A DNA stretch of 5,053 bases. Source: Candidatus Melainabacteria bacterium (GTDB taxonomy: Bacteria > Cyanobacteriota > Vampirovibrionia > Obscuribacterales > Obscuribacteraceae). The stretch lies in NCBI GenBank assembly GCA_016209785.1, contig JACQVM010000446.1, positions 1-5,053 on the forward strand, given 5' to 3'. The notes under the pieces were generated by a model. That model had not been told where the DNA came from and did not search any database. It saw only the letters and a list, made by a program, of their open reading frames with translations. Shown here one piece after another: positions 1 through 5,053 of this stretch. Position 1 is the first letter of the stretch, and every line of letters starts with the position of its first letter. The position numbers and the translations under genes are program-made.

Positions 1-474
1 CAGCCCTAAGCCATTTCCATGCCCATGCCCATTCTCGTGTCCCAGTTGCGTAACACCAAAAGCACCGTCCCGTGCGTAAGTTTCACTTGGAGTAGATCTT
101 CCTCCGAACACAGATTGTGCAGCTACTGCCTCCACTGCCGCTGCCAATACATCCTGAAGCCTGCCTAACTGACAACTCTCAGCACCAACCTGCCCCTCCC
201 CAGAAACTACACTTGTTTCTGCCAGGGCCTCATTACCTGCCAAAAGAGGTATGTCTTCAACTATTAAACTGATACGTTGGTCGAGACCATTTCCTCCGCT
301 TGACCCTTGGCCATGACTGACTTCTGCTACATGCTGATTGTCAGTCCCAGCAAGTGCCTCCACTCCACCTATCCAACTTTGTACAAACACAATTGCAGTA
401 AATACTGCTTGCCACCGCACGTTGAGCAACTTTTTCCTTCCCCAGTATCCACATGCCATAGACTTGCTGCCCAT
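1..474 (-). CDS. Secreted protein of unknown function, N-terminal part (runs off left edge)
   Basis: This reading frame starts at ATG 474-472 and stays open for 158 codons to base 1, so the C-terminus is missing. The start is well supported: GGAGGT (481-486 on the minus strand) lies six bases upstream. The N-terminus reads as a Sec signal peptide. It has a basic segment (R13, K14, K15, R20), a hydrophobic core at about residues 21-35 (AVFTAIVFV) and an ALA signal peptidase I site at residues 40-42, giving a mature protein that begins GTDNQ. The mature part is rich in Gly, Ala, Ser, Glu and Gln, with a probable helix around residues 105-119 (LQDVLAAAVEAVAAQ). It ends at the edge in a Gly/His run (GHENGHGHGNGLG). 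One Cys (C101) lies after the cleavage site. I do not recognise a family. The gene is transcribed away from the protease-like gene. Exported location is a confident inference; function is unknown. Confidence 0.75.
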   Translation of the reverse strand, partial: MGSKSMACGYWGRKKLLNVRWQAVFTAIVFVQSWIGGVEALAGTDNQHVAEVSHGQGSSGGNGLDQRISLIVEDIPLLAGNEALAETSVVSGEGQVGAESCQLGRLQDVLAAAVEAVAAQSVFGGRSTPSETYARDGAFGVTQLGHENGHGHGNGLGL

Positions 475-480
475 GACTGC

Positions 481-486
481 ACCTCC
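481..486 (-). promoter_or_regulatory. Strong Shine-Dalgarno site of the secreted-protein gene
   Basis: The minus strand reads GGAGGT here, followed by six bases and then ATG at 474-472. It is the best ribosome binding site in the window. It decides the start of the left-edge gene against the other minus-strand frames, which have no comparable site. Confidence 0.8.
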
Positions 487-828
487 ACGAGTACATCTAT
501 ACTTTTATTCCCCTTGGCAAGACACACTTTAACAACGTAATAGGTAACCACTGATTACAATTGATTTATTCAAACCGTGCTGCAGCATGGCTAGCATCTA
601 CGTGATCCAGCTTAGCGAACGCGTTTCGAACGTCCCCCTTAATAGGTGAAGCCAAATTAATGGCGGTTAAAGTCTATCTCATAGTCTGATTGTGTCCCAA
701 TTCTTTCTTAGAGAGTGCCAGGGATAACCTACAATCGGGGTTAAACGCAAGTTAAGCAAAGGCGGTAGGTGGGTACATTAAGGGTGATCGTACGTGCTCA
801 GCGCTGGGTGCAGAGGCTATCAGGCAGA

Positions 829-921
829 ATGACTAAGGGGCAATTTACTTTGCTGGTGATGAGTCTTTGGTCCAAATTGTTTGAAGATAGCCAACAGTAC
901 TCGCAAAGGACGTGTCCTTAG
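829..921 (+). other. Possible 30-codon leader ORF ending one base before the protease-like gene
   Basis: ATG at 829-831 opens a 30-residue frame (starting MTKGQFTLLVMSLW) that stops at TAG 919-921. One base separates this stop from the ATG at 923. Only a weak AGG (four bases before the ATG) could serve as ribosome binding site. The AAAGGA thought to serve the downstream gene lies inside its last codons. The abutting stop and start resemble translational coupling, but a frame this short can easily arise by chance and the peptide matches nothing I know. If real, its role would more likely be regulatory than enzymatic. Confidence 0.2.
905..919 (+). promoter_or_regulatory. Probable ribosome binding site inside a perfect inverted repeat
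   Basis: AAAGGA at 905-910 is the only reasonable Shine-Dalgarno candidate before ATG 923 (12-base spacing, slightly long). It overlaps AAGGAC-GT-GTCCTT at 906-919. In RNA this can form a five-pair stem closed by a CGUG loop that would cover the site. The feature favours ATG 923 over the in-frame TTG at 881, which has no upstream purine-rich site. Confidence 0.45.
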
Positions 922-922
922 T

Positions 923-2818
923 ATGGCTCAGCCAATTCACAGTGATTCAGACTTTGAGGCGTTTGACAAGAAATCCTCGGTAGCTAGTACTATCCTAGCC
1001 GGTACCCTCGATACTGCTGACATAAGGACAGCTCATACACAAGAACGTGAACGCATCAGCAACACTGTAGTGGGTTTAAACGAGCTTCAGTTGTTCGATT
1101 CTGAAAGTCCGCTTGATATTGACAATATTGTAGGGGCAACATTCGAACAGTCGTCCATAACTGGAGAGGTCCAGCAACAACCCCGGTTAACGGATCAACC
1201 TCAAAACCAACCAGCCGTTGATTCCCTCCGCGAGACAACCGACCGCTCCATAAATCCTAGGAAAGATGAAGTAACTACAGAGCGTACTCGCCTAATGCAT
1301 GCTGTGGAAGCTCAAATAACCAACCCTCAAGAAAGGGAAAAGTTTAAACACAATATGGAGGAATTTGAGCAAAGAGCTAAAGGAAAAAAACTTAGCCCAG
1401 AAGAGGTAGCAAAAACATACTCAGAGATTAGCCGATTGCTTGAGCTAAAGGGTGACAAGCCGCTTAGTACCAATGAACGAGTCAAATTAGCAGCACTTAT
1501 TGTCGATCATGCAGCACACCCAACAACCATAGACCAAGGAAATCATGGAACCTGCAACGTCACTGCCATAGAAGCGGCACTTTATGGAAAGGAGCCAGCA
1601 GTTGTGGCAAAAGTTCTTACTGATGTTGCAGCAACTGGAAAATACACTTCTCCGGATGGAACTTCAGTATGGTTAACCACACAAAGCTTACGCCCTGATG
1701 CTGAAGCTTCTAAAGCTGGACAACAGCCGGATGCACGTACGTATGATACGCAGCTCTTTAATCTTGTAGCAGTCAATTTACATTATGCAAAAACGCAGCC
1801 CAACCTGCACTTTGAGCAAAGTCCTGTGCCATTGAGTAAAGTCCCTGGTGACAATGGGGAAAGAATTTTTGATTACTCTACTACACCACCAAAACTCGTA
1901 AAAGATGCTCCTAACCTACCTAAGTCATTTGAGGGTATGTACAATGAAGATGTAGCCATGGTTTACACAACCCTTACTGGTCGAGAACAAAAAGACATAG
2001 TACTGGGGCATATCGACTATGGTGCAGACACTAACAAAGGTCTTACAGCCATAAAAGATGAGGCTGACTTGCTGCAAAGGCTCACTCAGCTAAAGCAAGA
2101 CAATCAATACCCAATCATTGTGAAAGTAAATACCAACAACAATCCATTCTGGACAGACTCAGGGTCAGGTGCAGCAGGTGGCTCAGGTGGAGGGCACGTT
2201 GTCACAATCACTGACTTTCAACCTGGTCCGCCACCAAAGGTAGCTGTCGACAACCAGTGGGGACCTAGCGCAGATCATGTCTCTCCCAACAAATTAGTCA
2301 GTCTGCATGACATGCATTTAGCAATGCTACCACCTGACGAGGCAGCTAAACAGCTAACAGCCGATGGACTGTCAAGTCGTGAGCATGGTCAGCTTAATGC
2401 ATACGCTGAGCTGGAATCAATTCGCCTTCAGAGCGTGGACGGCAACGTTGGTGATCCTGAACATACCGTCAAAATCATGACAGATGCTGAACAACATTGG
2501 GAAAAACAAAAGAAGGATGGAACATTCAATGAAAGAGAATATCAGCAGGCCATAAAAAAATTCCAGGAAGTTTATAAGTCTTATAGTCCACTGGCAAAAC
2601 TAGAAATGTTAGGTGTACTTACAGACAATAAGATGATTATGGGCCGTGCACAATTTAATCAAGAGGTAGCCAGAGCTGGTGCACAGATGTTACAGGAAGG
2701 GCATCCTTACGGCACAGAGGTCTTACAAAAGTTATTGGCTAACCTACCTAAAGATCAACGGGTGTCAATTGAAGCTCAAATTCGGACATACAGAAAACAA
2801 TCAACTCCAAAGCACTAA
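923..2818 (+). CDS. Papain-like (C1-type fold) cysteine peptidase-like protein
   Basis: This is a 631-residue protein of unknown biological role. Residues 204-211 read DQGNHGTC, matching the papain pattern of an oxyanion Gln six residues before the nucleophile (Q205, C211). A glycine-rich loop then leads to GGGHVVTITDF with H425, and DNQWG follows with N444 and W446, matching the papain His and Asn-x-Trp-Gly elements. The order Cys-His-Asn fits clan CA, family C1. The Cys-His spacing (214 residues) is longer than in papain (134), implying a large insertion. Residues 1-105 are polar, Gln/Pro/Asp-rich and probably disordered; 106-195 look helical and could act as a propeptide or linker; 465-631 form a charged helical tail. 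There is no signal peptide or membrane segment, so it is cytoplasmic or exported by a non-Sec route. ATG 923 was chosen because AAAGGA precedes it; TTG 881 would add 14 residues. Proteolytic activity is inferred from motifs only; the substrate is unknown. Its stop overlaps that of the convergent glycosylase gene. Confidence 0.7.
   Translation: MAQPIHSDSDFEAFDKKSSVASTILAGTLDTADIRTAHTQERERISNTVVGLNELQLFDSESPLDIDNIVGATFEQSSITGEVQQQPRLTDQPQNQPAVDSLRETTDRSINPRKDEVTTERTRLMHAVEAQITNPQEREKFKHNMEEFEQRAKGKKLSPEEVAKTYSEISRLLELKGDKPLSTNERVKLAALIVDHAAHPTTIDQGNHGTCNVTAIEAALYGKEPAVVAKVLTDVAATGKYTSPDGTSVWLTTQSLRPDAEASKAGQQPDARTYDTQLFNLVAVNLHYAKTQPNLHFEQSPVPLSKVPGDNGERIFDYSTTPPKLVKDAPNLPKSFEGMYNEDVAMVYTTLTGREQKDIVLGHIDYGADTNKGLTAIKDEADLLQRLTQLKQDNQYPIIVKVNTNNNPFWTDSGSGAAGGSGGGHVVTITDFQPGPPPKVAVDNQWGPSADHVSPNKLVSLHDMHLAMLPPDEAAKQLTADGLSSREHGQLNAYAELESIRLQSVDGNVGDPEHTVKIMTDAEQHWEKQKKDGTFNEREYQQAIKKFQEVYKSYSPLAKLEMLGVLTDNKMIMGRAQFNQEVARAGAQMLQEGHPYGTEVLQKLLANLPKDQRVSIEAQIRTYRKQSTPKH
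2815..2818. other. Four-base overlap of convergent stop codons
   Basis: CTAA supplies TAA to the plus-strand protease-like gene (2816-2818) and, on the other strand, TAG to the glycosylase gene (2815-2817). There is no space for an intergenic terminator, so each transcript must run into the opposing gene before it ends. Confidence 0.9.
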
Positions 2819-3516
2819 CTACAAAGAAATGCACGAATCTGCTCTAGAACATCATTGAACATTTCTTCGGTTAGCCTTCCAGTTTGTGTATTTTGACGGC
2901 TAGGGTGATAAGAAGTAAACAGGCGTGGCAAGCCAGACATGAGCTCATACTGAGCACCATGCTTAAATAAGGGCTTGGAAAAACGTAGCCCATGCGACAC
3001 CAGTGCATTTAGATAGCCATCAAATGCTACTTTCCCTAGGGCTAGGACAGCTTGTATGTTTGGCAAAAGTGCACTTTCTTCCAAGAGAAACTGTCTGCAG
3101 TTAACAACTTCGCTAGGCAGTGGCTTATTATCTGGTGGTGCACATCTGACTATCGCCAGTATGTATGCATCTTGGAGTTGAAGCCCATCGTCACTGCTTA
3201 TGCTATCTGGTAGATTGGCAAATCCATACTTGTTAAGCCCTCGCATAAGAAAGTTGCCCGAGCTGTCACCTGTAAACATTCGACCTGTACGATTACCGCC
3301 ATGCGCTGCAGGCGCAAGTCCTACAATTAACAGACGTGCTTGAGGGTCTCCAAACCCTGGCAAAGGTTTGCCCCAATAAGTCTCATGCTTGTAAGCTGCA
3401 CGCTTTTGTCGAGCTACCATCTCCCGGTACTGCACTAAGCGTGGACAACGCCGACAGGCAACAATCCTGTCTGTAAGCTCTCTCAGTGCACCGGGCACCT
3501 TCTTATCAAGAATCAT
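2815..3516 (-). CDS. udgB: Family 5 uracil-DNA glycosylase (UdgB type)
   Basis: This is a base-excision repair enzyme that removes uracil, and in known family members other deaminated bases, from DNA. Numbered from ATG 3516 it has 233 residues, a usual length. C21 and C24 (CRRCPRL) with C125 (VRCAPP) and C140 fit the four ligands of the [4Fe-4S] cluster typical of families 4 and 5. Active-site motif A is GLAPAAHGGNRTG followed by RMFTGDSSG (residues 66-87). It has no acidic or polar catalytic residue after GLAP, as is characteristic of family 5. The C-terminal motif SYHPSRQNTQTGRLT (H204) is complete, so the enzyme looks functional. GTG 3528 would add four residues but has no ribosome binding site; ATG 3516 has a weak AGG four bases before it. 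The gene starts 15 bases after the tadG-like stop and is probably co-transcribed. Its TAG stop shares four bases (CTAA) with the stop region of the opposing protease-like gene. Confidence 0.93.
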   Translation of the reverse strand: MILDKKVPGALRELTDRIVACRRCPRLVQYREMVARQKRAAYKHETYWGKPLPGFGDPQARLLIVGLAPAAHGGNRTGRMFTGDSSGNFLMRGLNKYGFANLPDSISSDDGLQLQDAYILAIVRCAPPDNKPLPSEVVNCRQFLLEESALLPNIQAVLALGKVAFDGYLNALVSHGLRFSKPLFKHGAQYELMSGLPRLFTSYHPSRQNTQTGRLTEEMFNDVLEQIRAFLCS

Positions 3517-3531
3517 GCAACCTAGCACACA

Positions 3532-4584
3532 TCACATGTTGGGAAGAAGGACTGGTGCGGAAGCAGAAAGTCTGTTAAGAGCTGCATTATTTGGTCCTGT
3601 AGCCATGGTGGAGCAAGCCTGACTGGCACCACTGACAATGTCTTTAACTATGGTGCCAGTTATGTCTTCCACTATGCCATTCCCTTCTCCAAAGTGAACA
3701 TCTGTTACGTGAATACCCACAAATCCAACAATTGGACGACTCCCATTGAAGGCAGGATCTCCCTCCACCACAGGCAGCGTCACAACTGCTTGATTAAGAA
3801 GAACACCAAGACGTGGCTCCTGGGATAGTATTCGGCCCCCATCTACACCGTTGGTGAGATTGCCAACGTCACCAACGACGATAGGAGGAATGAGCCCAGA
3901 GGGATTTTCCTCAAGTCCAAGCACCTCATCAATAGCTTGGCGCAGCCACACGGCAGTTGGCTGCTGGCCACCAAAAGCTACAAAGGCAGCGTTTTTTACC
4001 TGCTGGGAGTTAATGTAAAGGTGAATGGTGTCTCCAAGTCGGAGCTGGTTTAACGGTACGCCTGGTACATCGTTGTCGCGAGGGACAGTATCAATACTGA
4101 CTGCAAGCGGGAAGGTCTGCCTTGGCCCTATTGCCCTCAATGTACCACCGGTACCTGCAACAGCTGACAGTGTCAGCACATCTGAATCTCGTCCAAAAAT
4201 ACGTGCAAGAAAATGATGGACGGCTATACTAGCCGTAACCTTGACGTGCCCAGCATATAAAGATGTTGGTGGCGTTGTCTCAACTACAACGGTTGTCTCA
4301 GGTGAAGTGTTTGCTACAGGATGACCATTGGCAAAATTGTGACCGGCTATGGTAAGTGCATCAGCAGCACACTTGCTGTAATCAATAGTAAGATCACGGG
4401 CTCCAGCCAACGCAGCAGCATCAACAGCACTCTGCAATTCGCCTGTCACCGTCACCATATGCGTTAGATCAAAAACAAAAGCACCAAGTGCAAGCGTCAA
4501 AGGAATCAGCACGATCAACATGATCATCCCAATTAAACCCGACTGTTTTCTTGTAACTGCATGCTCTGTGATTCTTCCCGACAT
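3532..4584 (-). CDS. TadG-like pilus/envelope protein
   Basis: This 350-residue protein has the N-terminal signature of TadG-like Flp pilus assembly proteins. A short basic N-terminus is followed by one membrane segment (about residues 17-38, LIGMIMLIVLIPLTLALGAF), then GELQSAVDAAALAGARDL (residues 48-65), which closely follows the family's conserved helix. The rest should lie outside the cytoplasmic membrane. The C-terminal 200 residues are rich in Val, Gly, Asn and Pro and look like beta structure; I see no von Willebrand A metal-binding DxSxS motif, so this is the short form. Two Cys (C72 and C324) in the exported part could form a disulfide. The start at ATG 4584 is supported by GGTGGTGA (4589-4596), four bases upstream. 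An in-frame ATG at 4704 would add 40 residues, but they overlap the tadE-like gene and are rejected. It lies 31 bases downstream of that gene, suggesting one operon for a Tad pilus or related secretion system. Confidence 0.8.
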   Translation of the reverse strand: MSGRITEHAVTRKQSGLIGMIMLIVLIPLTLALGAFVFDLTHMVTVTGELQSAVDAAALAGARDLTIDYSKCAADALTIAGHNFANGHPVANTSPETTVVVETTPPTSLYAGHVKVTASIAVHHFLARIFGRDSDVLTLSAVAGTGGTLRAIGPRQTFPLAVSIDTVPRDNDVPGVPLNQLRLGDTIHLYINSQQVKNAAFVAFGGQQPTAVWLRQAIDEVLGLEENPSGLIPPIVVGDVGNLTNGVDGGRILSQEPRLGVLLNQAVVTLPVVEGDPAFNGSRPIVGFVGIHVTDVHFGEGNGIVEDITGTIVKDIVSGASQACSTMATGPNNAALNRLSASAPVLLPNM

Positions 4585-4588
4585 TCTG

Positions 4589-4596
4589 TCACCACC
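4589..4596 (-). promoter_or_regulatory. Ribosome binding site that sets the tadG-like start
   Basis: The minus strand reads GGTGGTGA, seven of eight matches to the anti-Shine-Dalgarno complement GGAGGTGA. It lies four bases before ATG 4584, in the 31-base gap after the tadE-like stop. It supports the 350-residue form over the longer overlapping frame. Confidence 0.6.
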
Positions 4597-4615
4597 GTAA
4601 AACAACAATACATGA

Positions 4616-5053
4616 CTATTCAGTACGATAAGTAGATGAAGCAACAATAGTATAACGTCCGCCCAAATGCAATGGATCAGGATTGGGAAATGGTGGCAAA
4701 CCAAACTGTCCTCCCAAATATCTCACGGTAACTGAGACAAAGGGCGGATCGCTGGCTGTATCAAAAGTAGGATCGTCAAACTGCCTGGAATCATTGACAA
4801 AGTTAGCCAACCTGACACGGTCAAGTACCATGGACTCTTGCAAGGCCCGATTGCCAACTATGTCAGGATTCTGCACGTAAGCAATGGCCAAATTTCTCGC
4901 TGCAGCCCGGGCTGCTTGTGTAAGATTGTCTTTAATCAAATAGGCATAGCTTGCTTCCAAAACTGCAAACAGCACAACAAACACCACAGGCAAAATAAGA
5001 CACATCGCGGCACCAGCTTCAGCAATTGCCGCGCCTTTGCTTCTGCTTCCTGA
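4616..5053 (-). CDS. TadE-like minor pseudopilin, 5' end beyond right edge
   Basis: The frame is open from the right edge to TAG 4616-4618, giving 145 visible residues. The first internal ATG (5005) is not the real start, because the family signature begins upstream of it. Visible residues 6-12 read KGAAIAE, a class III (prepilin-like) leader site with cleavage after Gly and Glu at +5. The hydrophobic segment MCLILPVVFVVLFAVLEA follows, then YLIKDNLTQAARAAARNLA, which matches the TadE pattern of an amphipathic helix rich in Ala and Arg. The C-terminal part (from about residue 85) is Pro/Phe/Gly-rich and probably beta. In characterised Tad systems TadE is processed by the prepilin peptidase TadV and acts as a minor pilin or assembly factor in the envelope. 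It precedes the tadG-like gene by 31 bases, the usual neighbour order. Further tad genes probably lie to the right of the window. Confidence 0.85.
   Translation of the reverse strand, partial: SGSRSKGAAIAEAGAAMCLILPVVFVVLFAVLEASYAYLIKDNLTQAARAAARNLAIAYVQNPDIVGNRALQESMVLDRVRLANFVNDSRQFDDPTFDTASDPPFVSVTVRYLGGQFGLPPFPNPDPLHLGGRYTIVASSTYRTE

Larger units (their letters stand above)
487..922. other. Divergent intergenic region without a confident gene
   Basis: This stretch separates the secreted-protein gene (minus strand) from the protease-like gene (plus strand), so it should contain promoters for both. No frame carries a long ORF, and I see no convincing -35/-10 pair, tRNA, known riboswitch motif or terminator with a T-run. 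It holds several short palindromes: AGTCTATCTCATAGTCT at 671-687 (six of seven pairs), CAGCGCTG at 799-806, TTTGG-T-CCAAA at 866-876 and AAGGAC-GT-GTCCTT at 906-919. A possible leader ORF lies at 829-921. The length (448 bases between the two start codons) is generous for a bacterial divergent promoter region and leaves room for operators or a small RNA, neither of which can be shown from the sequence. Confidence 0.5.

Noticed and set aside
307..540. 77-residue plus-strand frame (and an overlapping 64-residue frame at 338-532)
   Set aside because: Both lie opposite the signal-peptide gene on the minus strand, have no ribosome binding site, and are rich in Cys, His, Pro and Ser as expected of an antisense shadow.
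369..551. 60-residue minus-strand frame
   Set aside because: It overlaps the secreted-protein gene in another frame, has no clear ribosome binding site, and lacks any recognisable feature.
587..649. 20-codon plus-strand ORF (MASIYVIQL...)
   Set aside because: There is no Shine-Dalgarno site before it, and an ORF of this length is expected by chance.
660..689. Nine-codon plus-strand ORF (MAVKVYLIV) preceded by AGGTGA ten bases upstream
   Set aside because: It is too short to support; it lies about 230 bases from the next gene, and no run of a single amino acid suggests an attenuator.
636..784. Eight-base inverted repeat CCCTTAAT (636-643) / ATTAAGGG (777-784)
   Set aside because: With arms 133 bases apart, about one such match is expected by chance in an intergenic region this long, and no supporting structure lies between.
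799..806. CAGCGCTG palindrome, considered as hairpin or operator
   Set aside because: There is no loop, the flanking pairs are mostly wobble or mismatched, and no T-run follows; an eight-base palindrome alone is weak.
881..922. TTG 881 as start of the protease-like gene
   Set aside because: No ribosome binding site precedes it, whereas ATG 923 has AAAGGA upstream; the added 14 residues show no domain feature.
1319..1390. Resemblance of EREKFKHNMEEF to the ERFNIN motif of papain propeptides
   Set aside because: Only the F-x-x-N-M part matches; the remaining conserved positions are absent, so an I29 inhibitor propeptide cannot be claimed.
4585..4704. 40-residue N-terminal extension of the tadG-like protein
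   Set aside because: It overlaps the 3' end of the tadE-like gene by about 90 bases, while ATG 4584 has a good GGTGGTGA site and begins the expected short basic N-terminus.
1..5053. A new defence, mobile or biosynthetic system
   Set aside because: No nuclease, helicase, integrase, reverse transcriptase, toxin-antitoxin pair, synthase or repeat array is present; the genes fit pilus assembly, DNA repair, a lone protease-like protein and an exported protein.

Overview
The window looks like ordinary chromosome from a free-living bacterium of fairly balanced base composition. It uses standard codons and Shine-Dalgarno sites (the best is GGAGGT at 481-486). No tRNA, rRNA, CRISPR array, transposase, phage gene or plasmid gene was seen. 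The source cannot be fixed from sequence alone. The protease-like protein at 923-2818 reminds me of papain-like proteins in non-photosynthetic relatives of cyanobacteria (Vampirovibrionia/Obscuribacterales), but this is a low-confidence recollection and not a search result.

Layout from left to right. (1) The minus strand from 474 to the left edge carries the first 158 codons of a secreted protein. It has a clear signal peptide, a perfect Shine-Dalgarno site and a Gly/His-rich stretch at the window edge; its stop codon lies outside the window. (2) A 448-base divergent intergenic region (475-922) holds several short palindromes and a possible 30-codon leader ORF that ends one base before the next gene. 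(3) The plus-strand gene at 923-2818 encodes a 631-residue protein with a papain-type Gln-Cys-His-Asn constellation, a long disordered N-terminus and no signal peptide. (4) Its stop codon overlaps the stop of a convergent minus-strand gene for a family 5 (UdgB-type) uracil-DNA glycosylase. (5) Upstream of the glycosylase on the same strand lie a TadG-like and a TadE-like gene, the latter cut by the right edge. They encode minor-pilin-like envelope proteins of a Flp/Tad pilus or related secretion apparatus.

The minus-strand genes at the right (tadE-like, tadG-like, udgB) are spaced 31 and 15 bases apart and probably share a transcript. The glycosylase has no evident functional link to the pilus genes. 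The protease-like gene and the secreted-protein gene are divergent and could share control elements, but nothing in the sequence proves a joint function. I see no convincing new multi-gene system. The points most worth following are the uncharacterised papain-like protein, its possible translational leader, and the truncated secreted Gly/His protein.
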